A stretch of 64,000 bases of DNA from Doryteuthis pealeii (Eukaryota; Mollusca; Cephalopoda; Myopsida; Loliginidae), in contig CM042157.1 of NCBI GenBank assembly GCA_023376005.1, positions 87,344,072 to 87,408,071 on the forward strand, written 5' to 3'. The notes under the pieces were generated by a model. The model was given only the letters and a program-made list of their open reading frames with translations, was not told the DNA's origin and searched no databases. A program made the translations under genes and the position numbers. Below, in pieces: positions 1 to 10,911 of the stretch. Each line of letters begins with the position of its first letter. Within the stretch, counting starts at the first letter, position 1.

Positions 1-359
1 AAGAATATTCTGTTAATACGGGTTTATGATTAAATAGCACTAACTTATGCCGTATTAATATTCTCTATTAGAGCTACACCATTTTATACAGACAGCTATT
101 CCACGATTTGAACTGTTTATGACATGACACTGGGACGTTTTGCGAATACTGTACATTTGCGACAAACAGTACTTCATTGCCATACTCTCTAGATCACTCT
201 GGTCAGGAGTGGTCGTATATTTTATGTCATATATGTAGGTAAATTAGATTTGTTTAAATCTAGTGTATAAATTTTCCATGTCTTATATACAAAACCCTTT
301 AGATAATCGGGCGTTCCAAAATGCAAGCTCACAAATTGATACCACCTTCACCCTCAAAT
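1..359. other. unassigned AT-rich DNA
   Basis: No coding signal, tandem repeat or window-wide repeat was recognised here. Confidence 0.5.
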
Positions 360-697
360 TATCACAGTTTCTGTTCTCTAGCGAGATTAAGTATTTGTCC
401 ATCTTTCGTTTTCTTTAATTTTCACCATGAGATCCGCAGGAACCGGCAAAATCCTCAAGTTGACAAGTATATCGTTTTCTTGTTAATTATTTACTCTGAA
501 TGTTCCGCTAGGATAAGGGATCTGTTGCCGATTTCAAAAATCCTATAGAATCTTATGCGTTCATGCTCGAACATGTGCATTGGTTGTATGCCGGTCAAAT
601 TTTTAGTTTCGGGCACAATTCCCGGCAGGATCACCCTTTCCCGCCCAGTCGTGTCTATCCTTGGGGCTAATAGTTCACGTTCACTAATCTCTCTCCT
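360..697 (-). pseudogene. LINE 3' coding fragment (restriction-like endonuclease region)
   Basis: Read on the minus strand this stretch gives a degraded version of the peptide seen at 58.2-58.9 kb. It has DTTGRERVI where the better copy has RHDWVGKVI, then FEHERIRFYRIFEIG, then a PADLMVKIKENER segment matching PADHRVKLKENEK. In R2/R4-type non-LTR retrotransposons this lies in the C-terminal restriction-like endonuclease. It is broken by an in-frame stop and a frame change, and it is cut at its 5' side by the assembly gap. Confidence 0.65.
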
Positions 698-797
698 NNN
701 NNNNNNNNNNNNNNNNNNNNNNNNNNNNNNNNNNNNNNNNNNNNNNNNNNNNNNNNNNNNNNNNNNNNNNNNNNNNNNNNNNNNNNNNNNNNNNNNN
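698..797. other. assembly gap (100 N)
   Basis: Exactly 100 N, the usual placeholder for a gap of unknown size. It separates two fragments of the same LINE family, so collapsed or misjoined repeat copies are plausible here. Confidence 0.99.
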
Positions 798-952
798 ACA
801 ATCTTTTCATTTTCTTTCAGCTTCACCCTGTGATCTGCTGGGACCCTAAAGTCCCCAGTTGACACGTTCTCTTTTCTTTCTTTTTTGTTAATCAGCTCTA
901 GGTCTGGTCTCCTGGCTGGGATAGGGTGATCCGTCTTTATCTCGAAATTCCA
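798..952 (-). pseudogene. LINE restriction-like endonuclease fragment
   Basis: The minus strand reads FEIKTDHPIPARRPDLELI, then NKKERK, then VPADHRVKLKENEKI. RPDLxLI followed by xDFxVPADHRV fits the PD-(D/E)xK-like active-site region of R2/R4-type LINE endonucleases (family knowledge). The frame is open from about 950 to the N gap. It is better preserved than the neighbouring 360-697 fragment, so the two are separate copies. Confidence 0.7.
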
Positions 953-1275
953 ATTATTATTATTACTAGCAGGATTTGTGATATACAGTATGATAAATTC
1001 AATTATTACAACGTTTTATGTTTACTTAGAGCGATTGCAAAAATAGTTCAATATGTAAAAATTATAATAATCTTTATTTTAACTCTTTCAGCGTTTTTTT
1101 TTTCCTTTTATCTTATCATTATGTTTGATTGAAACAAATTAGCGTCATCGCTTCCGCGCGCTCAATCCGTCTTTCATATTTTCCCCCCACTGTTTTTCTT
1201 TTTTATTATATTTTCTGTGTAACATATACTTTCTCTTCCCTTTCTTTATAATAAATACGGAAGGGTCCATTATTT
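953..1275 (+). repeat. dispersed repeat J, copy 1
   Basis: It shares long stretches with 20548-20668, 21965-22345 and 30115-30560: a block around gattgaaacaaattagcgt, a pyrimidine-rich middle, then tccattatttagctga. Copies are on the plus strand. No coding is seen. It could be an LTR or an untranslated part of a retroelement; class unknown. Confidence 0.55.
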
Positions 1276-1435
1276 AGCTGATGGGTAAATAGTAGGGCAG
1301 ACTGGATTCTTTAGCCTTGATATGGCAACTGGTGTGGGAGAATGAAAACTCAAGGCTGTTAAACGTTTACAAATTGAACTAGTGTCTCACCCTGTTCGCC
1401 CGGAGGGGTTAGGTAAATATATTCAAAATAGACAT
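1276..1435 (+). mobile_element. SINE-A, 5'-truncated
   Basis: Carries the body and 3' end of the SINE-A family: gggtaaatagtagggcagac, then a cggaggggttaggtaaatat end. The tRNA-like head is missing. It directly follows repeat J. Confidence 0.7.
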
Positions 1436-1770
1436 TAGAGTGAGAGCAACGATCAGAATAAGCGTTGGAACGCCTAAGAATAGAGCCATTCATGAAGTTC
1501 GTCGACCCAACATTAATAGCTTAATTCTGTTTAGACAGGGAAGTATTATTTTCATTTCTTTCTATTAAGGAGATTCTTATAATTTATAGGCCATCTGGTT
1601 TTGAATGTCTTTTAACTCGAAGCAAACAAAACTTTTGCCTCTTTGTCAATGTTAGATGGGGCCCATTGTTAGTGCGACAGCTTCCATTTAACGGACATGT
1701 CTTGTGGGCACGGCAATTGCAGCCATTTATGCTAGTATTATTTGATCTATTACTTATTTCTGCACAAAGT
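1436..1770. other. unassigned DNA
   Basis: No repeat family or coding potential recognised between SINE-A and the microsatellite. Confidence 0.4.
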
Positions 1771-1775
1771 TATAG

Positions 1776-1810
<35 letters not shown>

Positions 1811-1925
1811 TGGTGTGTGTGTATATATATGTGTGTGTGTGTAATATATAATTATATGTGTGTGTATATAATGTGTGTGTGTGTGTGTGTGTGTGTTATA
1901 TATATATATAAATAATATATATATA
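1771..1925. repeat. TA/TG compound microsatellite
   Basis: Alternating (TA)n and (TG)n blocks. The short open frame across it is only repeat translation. Confidence 0.95.
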
Positions 1926-2389
1926 TTTATATAGTAAGTAGAAGAAATAAAAATTTAGAGATTAGCATTATAGTCTATTTCAGGGAGCTTAGACAAAAGT
2001 TTGTGGGCGGAATGCTTATATTTGAAACACAACATACATTTCTTCTTTTTTTTTTTTGCAACATCAAGGTTTTCTTTTGGAATTCATATCACAGGACTAT
2101 AAAATTTAAAAAAATTAAAAAAAATAAAAAAAATAAAAATCTGTTTTCAAATGCCTTTAAAGTAATAAAGAATTCATCATTCCCATTTGATGAGTCGGGA
2201 GAGTTAGACACTTTACCTAAGCTCCCTGAAATGGACTATAATGCTAAATCTCTTAGTCTTTTGTTATTTCTTTACTTATAAATTTGCTCTGTGACTCTAA
2301 CATTAAGAGCACACATTGAGCTCTCAAACTGCGACAGGTTTTTTAAATAAAACTCTTGTGTCGTAAGGAAGATTTCTTCTCTGGACTTT
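1926..2389. other. unassigned AT-rich DNA
   Basis: Contains T-rich and A-rich homopolymer patches at 2040-2140. A 92-codon open frame at 2003-2281 is low complexity and matches nothing I know. Confidence 0.4.
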
Positions 2390-2506
2390 TGGATTATATA
2401 TATATTATATAATATATAATATATATATATATTATATATTGTGTGTGTATGTGTGTGTGTGTGTGTTGTAGAGTTGTTTTTGTGTGTGTGTGCGTGTGTG
2501 TGTGTT
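2390..2506. repeat. TA/TG microsatellite
   Basis: (TA)n passing into (TG)n with small interruptions. Confidence 0.9.
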
Positions 2507-2650
2507 ATATGAATAAAAGAATGAATGGTGGATTGATATGTCTACATCTGTCACTAAATAGTTGATTGTTTTCCGACTCTAGTGTCTTTGGAACATTGCT
2601 ATTGAAAATAAGGCTTTTTCTTCCTTTAGAATGAGTACGATTTTATCTAT

Positions 2651-2722
2651 TTCTCTCCTCCACCTCCACCTCCACCTCCTTCTTCTTCTTCTTCTTCTTC
2701 TCTTTCTTCTTCTTCTTCTTCT

Positions 2723-2765
<43 letters not shown>

Positions 2766-2859
2766 CTCTCTCCTTTTCTGTGTTTGTCTGTCTATCTATC
2801 TTAACATTTTCCTATCTATCTATTTAGCTTACTATCTCAACGTGGTACTATCTCTCTCT

Positions 2860-2900
<41 letters not shown>

Positions 2901-3144
2901 GTGTTGTCGTCTATCTATCTATCTTAACATTTTCCTATCTATCTATCAGCTACTATCTCAATACTATCTATCTATCTCTTCTTGTCATCTATCTATCTAT
3001 CTTACATTTTCCTTCTATCTATCTAGCTTACTATCTCAACCTGGTACTATCTATCTATCTATCTATCTTTCTGTGTTTGTCTGTCTGTCTATCTATCTTA
3101 ACATTTTCCTATCTATCTATCTAGCTTACTATCTCAACCTGGTA

Positions 3145-3177
<33 letters not shown>

Positions 3178-3290
3178 AACCTGTTTCTATCTAGCTATCT
3201 ATTTCAATCTCTTCCTATTTATTTGCTTCTACCTTTTCCTCTCTATGTTTTGAACTATTCTAACCTGTTCATATCTATCTATCTATCTGT
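2651..3290. repeat. TTC/TC/CTAT microsatellite with a higher-order unit
   Basis: Begins with (CTC) and (TTC) runs, then (TC)n, then (CTAT)n. Superimposed is a longer unit repeated about four times, recognisable by ctatcttaacattttcctat followed by a gcttactatctcaac block. The 187-codon open frame here is translated repeat. Confidence 0.9.
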
Positions 3291-3299
3291 GTATCTTCT

Positions 3300-3977
3300 A
3301 TTGGTTTTAAGAACTTATGCTGTTTTTTTTTCATCAATAAAAATCCAACCATTTCAGATGACAAACAATGCCGCACTCACGAGGCCAAAGAATCTATCAA
3401 ATTAACACAAGTATTAATAGAATTTATTTATCTAAATCATTTATATAAAATTGCATCATTCCCGCTGATGATGTATGTCCCCTATCAACGGGACATTAGT
3501 GAAACATCTGAGTGGGAACCGTACATTTCTGTAAAGTTTCACTCTAAATTCAAACAACTTTGATGCAAGGATTTACCGCCAAGTTCTTTAAATGGAGGCG
3601 GTTCACCCTGTTGATCTTTTCATCTTGATTTCCCGCCAAAAACAGCAATGATAATCTAATCACCAGTTCCGAAAAAGGATGTTAATCCCTTTTCCCTTAT
3701 TTATTTAATTTCTGCTTTTCATTTGAAAATTACATCTGTGTTGCCCTTTGCTCTTAAAAAATCTATTTTTCTCTTTTATATTGTATAAATGAATCATCGA
3801 CATTTTGTTTTGCTACAAAAATAATTTAAACAAGGTCGTAGAGTGCTTCATACGAACACGACCCAAATCCTTTTCTTTTTGTCTTGTTTTTATTATTTCT
3901 CTTTGACTAAGAAACCTACAATTGTATTCGAAACGTGTAAATCCTAAACCATTTTATATTTAAAAGAATAATTTTAG
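3300..3977. other. mostly unassigned AT-rich DNA
   Basis: Apart from the hairpin at 3465-3505, listed separately, no family or coding region was recognised. Confidence 0.4.
3465..3505 (+). ncRNA. CTGATGA-hairpin-GAAAC motif (hammerhead-like core)
   Basis: CTGATGA at 3465-3471 is followed by a hairpin with arms ATGTCCC and GGGACAT, then GAAAC at 3501-3505. Three to four unpaired bases lie on each side of the stem, so the fit to a canonical hammerhead core is loose. Stems I and III were not identified. Other motif instances occur at 13.2, 13.6, 23.6, 25.5, 29.4, 34.2, 34.4, 43.6 and 53.0 kb. Confidence 0.3.
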
Positions 3978-4235
3978 AAATACACTCACCCAGGACATCA
4001 GATTCCGATCAGCTGGAGTAAAATTCTCTAATATTTGTTTATCTAAAATTATTTGTTCATTTATTAGTAATTAATTTCTTTCTTTATTTCTTTCTATCAT
4101 TTAATAACTTCAAAAATACACTGTGCCAGAACATCAAATAACGATGACTTTGAATAAAATCATCAAATATCTATTTGTCTAATAGGTTTTATTATATAAT
4201 TAATTTATTTATTTCTTATTCAATAATTTTAAAAA
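3978..4235 (+). repeat. two diverged ~120-137 bp repeat units
   Basis: Each unit starts with an aaatacactgtgccagaaca-like block and continues into AT-rich sequence. Starts near 3981, 4118 and 4236 give spacings of 137 and 118. The starting block is the monomer of the 24-bp array that follows. Confidence 0.65.
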
Positions 4236-4835
4236 TACACTGTTCCAGAACATCAAAAACATACCGTTCCAGAACATCAAAAATATTCTATTCCAGAACA
4301 TGAAAAACACACTGTTCCAGAACATCAAAAATACTCAGTTCCAGAACATCAAAAACACACAGTTTCAGAACATCAAAAATACTCTATATATATAAAAAAT
4401 AAAAAACACAAAAAAAACACAAAAAAACACTGTTCCAGAACATCAAAAACACACTGTGCCAGAACATCAAAAATATACGACCCCAAAACATAAAAAAATA
4501 CACCACTCCAGAATATCAAAAACACACTGTTCCAGAACATCAAAAATATACGGTTCCAGAACATCAAAAACACACTGTTCCAGAACATCAAAAATATACG
4601 GTTCCAGAACATCAAAAATACACTGTTCCAGAACATCCAAAAAACACTGTTCCAGAACATAAAAAATACACGGTTCCAAAACCTCAAAAATACACTGTTC
4701 CAGAATATCCAAAATACACTGTTTCAGAACATAAAAAATACACGGACCCAAAACATCAAAAATACACTGTTCCAGAACATCAAAAATACACTGTGCCAGA
4801 ACATCCAAAATACACTGTTCCAGAACTTCAGCAGC
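4236..4835 (+). repeat. 24-bp minisatellite, about 25 copies
   Basis: Monomer core is tacactgttccagaacatca plus an A-run. The period of 24 is a multiple of three, so open frames persist on both strands (for example minus 4373-4687 and 4467-4808). They are eight-residue repeats, not genes. One stretch near 4380-4430 is AT-rich and breaks the array. Confidence 0.9.
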
Positions 4836-5110
4836 AGATTTTTAAAATCAACTAGTTGCTCTCCTCTCTCGCCGTAAGTGACGTAGTTACGCTAGTTACA
4901 TTTAACAATTTTTCTTTTCAAATAATACAATTAGCGGGTTCGTAATTGCTACCCCATAAAACATTTGCTCAACGAATATCTTTGAACTGACCAAGTACTC
5001 TTCTAATACTGATCTCTTACTTATCGTAAACCACTCGGCTAGTTACATTAAAATATCATTTTCAAATAATATCATTAACGAGTGTCGTAATTGTTACTGT
5101 AACGTTCTAA
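4836..5110 (+). repeat. diverged direct repeat, part 1
   Basis: Contains ccccataaaacatttgctca, then aatatctttgaa and ttttcaaataat blocks that recur in order at 5630-5830. The two parts are separated by an unrelated 520-bp segment. Confidence 0.6.
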
Positions 5111-5629
5111 TAGCGATGTATATTGTATAGCGGGTCTTGTCAACGTGCCTCCAAATTCACGACACTAAAAAAGGTGTCGGCACGTGGCGATCATCTTGTT
5201 GATAAAAAAGTACAACGCGAGAAATATATCGTCACAAGCTGCTTAGCTTTTATTTCCTGGGCTCGTCTCGTGGGTTGTGTCGGAGAGGAGGACAGGCAGA
5301 GAGAAAGAGAGAGAGGACACTGATAAATTACTGTAATCCCACACTAGGGACCAGAGGCCCGTCCGTTCCCCTACGCCTCGGAAAGCAAAAAGAGACCGGT
5401 AATTTTCTTCGTCGTTCCACGTCACCATGTAACTTCCGATTCCGGTCAACGCCCGAAACTTCCGGTTGGCTTTCAATTCTCCATTTGGGGGGTCACGCCC
5501 CGGTCAAATTCACGACCAACCGTTTTATGTTCATCACTTTTTTTAAAACCTTTACTCTCTCTTATTTCTTCTTTCTCTCTTTTCTAATAGTAGTCCTCGC
5601 AAAACTCAGGACATTCACCACCTCGCTAC
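5111..5629. other. unassigned, comparatively GC-rich segment
   Basis: Splits the two halves of the diverged repeat. It carries caaattcacgac near 5152 and again near 5507. Short open frames on both strands match no family I know. It may be an insertion of an unknown element. Confidence 0.35.
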
Positions 5630-5830
5630 AGTTACCCCATAAAACATTTGCTGAAAGAATATCTTTGAATTAACTAATTACTCTCCTAGTTTTGTTCTCT
5701 TACTCAATGTAGACGAGTATTTCCACTAAAAACATCTAATTTTTCTTTCTTTTCAAATAATAACATTAACGAGTGCCGTAATTGTTACCCCATAAAGCAT
5801 TTGCGCAAAGAATATCTTTGAATTGATGAT
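5630..5830 (+). repeat. diverged direct repeat, part 2
   Basis: Repeats the order of blocks seen at 4836-5110, with a further partial unit from about 5760 (aacgagtgccgtaattgtta). Confidence 0.6.
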
Positions 5831-6109
5831 TAATATTCATTTTATAGACAACATTTCCGAATTTTGAAATCACTTTCTAAGATTTCATTTTCATAGTTGA
5901 TAATTAGATCTCACTGTTTCACAATATCAGATTTTATTACAGCAAAAACAATTGAATTGACAGTCAGTCCGGTTCAATTATTTCCAATTGTATTGGCCAA
6001 ATTCACATAATTATAATTCATTTTTACCCTCTATGCATATTTCCTCCCGGTTGCATCCTTTAGTAATACAATTGGAAATTCTTCGGAGTTTATTTGCTAT
6101 ATGATATGT
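5831..6109. other. unassigned AT-rich DNA
   Basis: Nothing recognised. Confidence 0.4.
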
Positions 6110-6262
6110 ATTATGTATCCGTCTATCTGAAACCAAAACTACGTCACCACTAACGTCACAATTCTCAGTTATTTACGTTACATTATCCAAGATTTCTTTT
6201 TATTTAAATGCCTATTATCAAAAAAATGCTTTATATTATTGATAATTTTGGCTATACACACA
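6110..6262 (+). mobile_element. diverged relative of the Helitron 5' region
   Basis: The order gtctatctgaaaccaaaact, then gtcacaattctcagttattt, then a T-rich tttatttaaa block parallels the first 130 bp of the Helitrons at 7691 and 14673. It is much more diverged and lacks a recognisable 3' end. Confidence 0.4.
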
Positions 6263-6269
6263 TACATGC

Positions 6270-6321
6270 ATAGATACACACACACACACACATATATATA
6301 TATACTTTATTTGCGTATATG

Positions 6322-6411
<90 letters not shown>

Positions 6412-6415
6412 TATG
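6270..6415. repeat. CA/TA compound microsatellite
   Basis: Short CA run, interruption, then (CA)n and a long (TA)n. Confidence 0.95.
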
Positions 6416-6689
6416 AATGGATACTGAATCCGACAATATGTGAGAAAGTCTTGTAGAAAAAACAAGATGTTAAAAGTTTTGCTGACAGAAATCTGTTTCG
6501 ACATTATGAATATGTCTTTATCAAAGCAACATTGTAAGCGGAAAAACGAAATAAATATATCATTAATTACGAGGCACAGAACGCTCTCGATCAGTACCGG
6601 AATAAAAAAATTTTTTTTTTTAAATACATATTTATTGTTAAAAATAAAATAAATTTTATTTTTAAAAATTATAAGCATTTTTATCATAA

Positions 6690-6805
6690 AAAACTCAAAA
6701 GAGTTTGCAGTAAAAATGTATATGAATATCAAAAAAAATTGTAACCGGAACATTTTCCTGAACTTTTTGATATTCATATATTTTTTTATTGCAAACTCTT
6801 TTCCT
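6690..6805. repeat. imperfect inverted repeat
   Basis: A block reading aagagtttgcagtaaaaatg then tatgaatatcaaaaa is mirrored by tttttgatattcatatat then attgcaaactctttt about 25 bp later. It sits directly against the 5' edge of the LTR-2 fragment. Confidence 0.6.
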
Positions 6806-7079
6806 GAACTCACTGCATACGCGCGCTATGTTAGTCAGATGTTTAGTTACATGAAATGTTTAGTTAAGGAAATAAAAGCTTAAGAAAATAACACGGTTTT
6901 GTGATTAATGAATGTCTTGGTAACAAGACTGATCTAGAAGAAGAAATGAACTAAGTGCGACCGACCACCAAGACGAAGTCTAGACGCTAAAAGAGACGTT
7001 AGAAGAGATGCTAGAAGAACTTAAGATATCAAAGACGCCAGAAGAAGAATAGAAGTAAGTAAAGAAAGGGTATACAACA
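6806..7079 (+). mobile_element. 5'-truncated LTR-2 (partner of 18116-18501)
   Basis: From gcgcgctatgttagtcagat through agaaaataacacggtttt to the terminal tatacaaca it aligns with the 3' two thirds of the solo LTR at 18116-18501. It also has an extra segment near 6955-7010. The end in CA supports LTR identity. The upstream third is replaced by the inverted repeat at 6690-6805. Confidence 0.6.
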
Positions 7080-7690
7080 ATGTTTGCTAGTTATTATAAT
7101 TGTCATTATATTCAGATGTATCAATAACACCGTAAAAACAGAATATCATAGATAGATCTTATTAGAAGAACAACAACAGCACTTAAAATAATCTTAGAGA
7201 TCAAGACGTATTTATGCCAAATTCAGATGAATTTTCTTTTCTAGTTTTCGAACTCTTTCTGCCCTAAATATTTCTTTAAATACAGAATTAAAAATCAATG
7301 AAGAAATGAATGAAAACTAGTGGAAAAATAACAAAATCGATATGGAAGATTTAAAGAAGAAGAAAAAAGTCTCCTTACATCCATCCGATCTTAGGTGTAT
7401 GCCCAAGGGAAATTGTTTCAGAATTAATATTGATTATAATACCGTCAAAAAGTATTGTCAGAAAAGATTTTCTATTGTCAAAAATACGCAGATATTGAAG
7501 AAGAAGAAGAAGAAGAAGAAGAAGAAGAAGAAGAAGAAGAAAATTATTTCTCCCCTCGGTCAGATAATCACCCAACGACCTGTGTGCTTAAAGCACATGT
7601 TGTTAAGCCTATATCATAACATTCATCAATATATCCGAACAATTCCATGAAATTTTCTTATATATATTATTCCTCCAATATATACATATA
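7080..7690. other. unassigned DNA with a GAA microsatellite
   Basis: (GAA/AAG)n spans about 7497-7541. The 102-codon plus frame and the poly-leucine minus frame are products of that run. Nothing else was recognised. Confidence 0.5.
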
Positions 7691-8333
7691 TCTTATTATA
7701 ATGGAGATTGTGGGTTTGTCTGTCTGCAACCGAAACTATATTACTATACAAGTCACAATTCCTTTCGTTATTGACATCATATTCTCCATGATTTTATTTT
7801 TATTTAAACCTCAATTATTAATAAAATTGTTTTACATTACTTACACTGTTGACCATATCTAAATACTAATAACATGCAATTGTATTTATATATACAACAA
7901 AATAGAGGTTTACAGTATGAATGGGAAGGCTAATTTACATATTGATCTTAAAAAATTGATTTTAATAAATATATGCTTAGTATCATTGATTTCTAATTGT
8001 TTGGTTTTATCTTATTGAATATGAGCAAAAATCTCTTCAATAAATCTTAAAAGAAATCCCTTAACAAGAAGAAATAACTGTAATATTATTCTTTACTTCC
8101 TATTTTAACTAAACAGTTTAATTAGGAAAATTTACCAATGAAAGACGGGAGTAACGGAAAATGATGGAAGAGTTAGTTTCAAAGTTGTTCTATTTTTCAA
8201 TCATACCCCCTCTGTTCCAAATCTTTTTATCTACATTCTTATTCAGTTTCATTAGCCTTTCTAATTTAATATGATATTTTATTATAAAATTTAACTAAAA
8301 TACTTGCACCCGGAGGGTGCATATATTTGCTAG
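7691..8333 (+). mobile_element. non-autonomous Helitron, copy 1
   Basis: Starts with TC (tcttattataatggagattg) after an A. It ends with a GC-rich hairpin (tgcacccggagggtgca), about eight AT-rich bases, then CTAG before a T. TC...hairpin...CTRR with insertion between A and T is the Helitron signature. It is about 643 bp with no coding capacity, so replication would need a Rep/helicase in trans. Related copies: 13762, 14673, 38122, 45709, 56108 and 57588. Confidence 0.8.
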
Positions 8334-8341
8334 TATATATA

Positions 8342-8524
8342 AAGGATGTTTACAACTGAATGGGCTCATCAGGAGAGAGTGTGCAAACCGTTTCGAGGCC
8401 TTTCTCTCGACGGTTTACAAAGCAACACCGGCCCTTCCTCACTAATTTTAAACCGTCGAGAGAAAGGCCCCGAAACGGTTTGCACACTCTCTCCTGATGA
8501 GCCCATTCAGTTGTAAACATCCTT
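8342..8524. repeat. near-perfect 76-bp hairpin
   Basis: Arms 8342-8417 and 8449-8524 are reverse complements with one mismatch that I could find, around a 31-bp loop. The arm begins aaggatgtttacaactgaat. It lies 8 bp after the Helitron end. The right arm contains CTGATGAG but TAAAC rather than GAAAC follows, so it is not scored with the hammerhead-like set. Confidence 0.9.
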
Positions 8525-8576
8525 TGTTTTTGTTCATTTTATCATATTCACACTGTCGGATTAATTTCCATTTTAT

Positions 8577-8580
<4 letters not shown>

Positions 8581-8648
<68 letters not shown>
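8581..8648. repeat. CA then TA microsatellite
   Basis: (CA)n followed by (TA)n. Confidence 0.95.
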
Positions 8649-8651
<3 letters not shown>

Positions 8652-8915
8652 TTAAAAATCTTGACCGTATGACCTTTAGGCACCCCTTTTGCGATCTCGT
8701 TTCATAATGACATTTTTTTCATTTACACCGTCAAAATCCGTTTGTTTGTTAACAGATGATTTTTAGAGTTTTTTTTTAAATTTTAAAACTAACCCCTAAC
8801 CCTAATGCCAAACAAAGAACCGGATTTTAACGGTGTAAATGAAAAAAATGTCTTTATTAATCGAGATCGCAAAAGAGGTGCCTAAAGCTTATATGATCCA
8901 AAAATCTTTCTACTC
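8649..8915. repeat. diverged ~95-bp hairpin
   Basis: Arms near 8649-8743 and 8817-8915 match in reverse complement, best over tttttcatttacaccgtcaa and gcgatctcg. The loop holds a short aacccctaaccctaa stretch. The arms have diverged more than those at 8342-8524. Confidence 0.75.
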
Positions 8916-9444
8916 GTACTTATTTCTTCCCAAGTTTCAACAAGAAATAGCCAAAATGTTGTGTATGACAAAGATGAGGACAACAGCCAAAAAAATCTAA
9001 ATAATACAAATCATCAAAGCCTCATCTCAAAAATTCAGACACTTTATATTTAAAGTCTTTAAAATGAGAGTTGAAATTCTTTCTACTTGTGTTTCTTTGA
9101 ATTAAGAAGAACTTGGAAAAAAAAGGATTTTGTCTTGTCCAATTAGTATAATGGCTACGAGAAGTTTTTTCTTTCCCTTGATCAGGAAATAATTTATGAG
9201 TTGAAATGAGTTGGTAATTTTTTCTCTCCAAAAGTTGACAGTTTAATGGCTGAGTCTTATGTGTTTATTCAGTTCAATCGGTTTTCAATGCATAGTCAAG
9301 TCACTTTGAAAGCAGTTATGGGAAGAGTTATCTCCCCTAACGAACTATTGAACTATTAAAGTGTAGTATCAGAAAACTGCTTGATGAATACACAACTTGT
9401 TGATAGTTAATTGTTTCTCTCTTTTTTTTAGGGAAATAAAATTA
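8916..9444. other. repeat L fragment (8960-9045) then unassigned DNA
   Basis: aaagatgaggacaacagcc, then aataatacaaatcatcaaag and cctcatctcaaaaattcag, match the distal part of repeat L seen at 22885-23020 (minus) and 23613-23705. The rest is unrecognised, except that gagttatctcccctaa near 9329 recurs near 10153. Confidence 0.45.
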
Positions 9445-9766
9445 TACCATAGAATATAGACATGAAACAAATCAATACCATACAACATAATCCCCAATAA
9501 TGCTAACACATTGTTAAAACCAATTACTAAAAAGTATAAATATAAATACACGATATGTATAACTTTCTAACCGTTAGACATGACATAACCCCAGCCGGGT
9601 TGATATACCATAGAATATAGGCATGAACTTAATCAATACCATACAACATAATCCTTAATAATGCTAACACATTGTTCAAACCAATTACTAAAAAGTATAG
9701 ATATAAATACACGATATGTATCACGTCCTAACTGTTAGGCATGACATAACCCCAGACGGGTTGATA
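9445..9766 (+). repeat. 161-bp tandem duplication
   Basis: Two units starting at 9445 and 9606, both beginning taccatagaatata and ending in a gggttgata block. They differ by scattered substitutions and are more alike than an old duplication would be. The unit end resembles the tail of the 5S-derived SINE. Confidence 0.85.
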
Positions 9767-9848
9767 TGCCGTTAAAATCAATAAGCAATACACAAACTAT
9801 CCTGCTGTATTCCTGGTCGGTGAAAAAAGAAAAAAACGAATATTGTTG

Positions 9849-9890
9849 AAGCGCTTGATCGTCTGCATAATTCCCAACTGCAATAGTTTC
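9849..9890 (-). pseudogene. LINE reverse transcriptase scrap (YADD)
   Basis: The minus strand reads ETIAVGNYADDQAL, which parallels ETITDVDYGVDQALL at 30.8 kb. YADD is the catalytic motif of non-LTR reverse transcriptases. Only about 14 residues are recognisable and both flanks are unrelated. Confidence 0.45.
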
Positions 9891-9924
9891 TATATTTAGA
9901 ATGTGGTAATTGCATTTCACTTTG

Positions 9925-10112
9925 CGCTAAGGAAAGGTATGAATCCTACTCTCCCTCCAGCTATGGATAAATAGTAGGGCAGACTGGGCGTTTTAACTTG
10001 GTTTAAGCAACCGTTCAAGCAGAAGGAAAACTGAATTCAAACCTGTTGAATTCCGCTTAAGAAATTGACCTTGTGTCACATCCTGTTCGTGTGGAGGGGT
10101 TGGTAAATATAT
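9925..10112 (+). mobile_element. SINE-A, 5'-truncated
   Basis: Contains gaaaggtatgaatcctactc, then tatggataaatagtagggca, and ends gtggaggggttggtaaatat. The tRNA-like head is missing. Confidence 0.75.
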
Positions 10113-10220
10113 ATATTTAGAATGTTAATGGCTCTTTTCAGTTAGAGACAAGAGAGTTATCTCCCCTAATGAACGTTTGACTCTTCACTGAAAAAAGAGT
10201 AGTATCAGATAACTACATGG

Positions 10221-10744
10221 TGTTGTATTGTCCTCGCCCGGATGATGGAACTTCCGGCTGAGGGAAAAAGACAAAAATAAAAATATATATTTAAAAAGAA
10301 AGAGAAAGCGGAAGAGATAGTTTCCGGTCAAGGAAGCAGGGTGAAGATAAAGAAATATATAACAAAGGTCCGTTATCAGATCAAAAAGATAAAGATGTGT
10401 AGGCGTGTCGTCAATACAAAAAGCCAGAGGGTCAAGCCGACAGACTCAGACGCCGGCCGGCAGCGGAAAGGACACTTCCCGTCTGCCATCAGCAACCACC
10501 CCTCGTGCACTCATTGTAAGCTCTGTGCCTTCACCACCCACACACCGAAGAAAATAAAGAAGGGTCCTCTCTTTGTACATACGTATATGTTGTTATTGAA
10601 GTCCAGTAGTCGGTCGTAGCTGACTACTAACATACATCGTTTTGGGTACTGTGACCATACCCGCTACGTATACAGATACGCGATTTAGCAACGTAAAGAA
10701 AAAGCCGCTATATAACATATAGAATTTGATGCCAGTATATAACA
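10221..10744 (+). mobile_element. solo LTR, family LTR-1
   Basis: A 524-bp unit running TGTTGTATTG...CAGTATATAACA, flanked by a 4-bp duplication ATGG (10217-10220 and 10745-10748). A second copy lies at 31754-32275. TG...CA ends with a short target duplication identify an LTR. No internal region is attached, so it is a solo LTR left by recombination. The sequence around it (aactac before, ctgcttgatgaatac after) resembles the uninterrupted stretch near 9375. Confidence 0.85.
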
Positions 10745-10911
10745 ATGGCTGCTTGATGAATACAAAAATTGTTTATTCAAATTCATCCTGCTGTATTCCT
10801 ATTGGGTGAGAAAATAAAAACGAATATTGCATTAAAAACGATTTAATTATTTTGTCATATTTTGATATTCTTAACATCTTGGTATATATATAAAAAATAA
10901 AAATAAGAATA

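Noticed and set aside
2842..3405. 187-codon frame
   Set aside because: Translated TC/CTAT microsatellite (Leu/Ser/Ile/Tyr repeats).
4373..4808. Eight-residue repeat proteins on the minus strand
   Set aside because: The 24-bp period keeps frames open by arithmetic. There is no start context or conservation.
4236..4835. CRISPR-like array
   Set aside because: The units are contiguous, without unique spacers. The 88-bp and 134-bp arrays are likewise simple tandem repeats in a eukaryotic genome.
8780..8800. Telomere-like aacccctaaccctaa
   Set aside because: Only about two imperfect repeats, within a hairpin loop. Too short to be an interstitial telomere.
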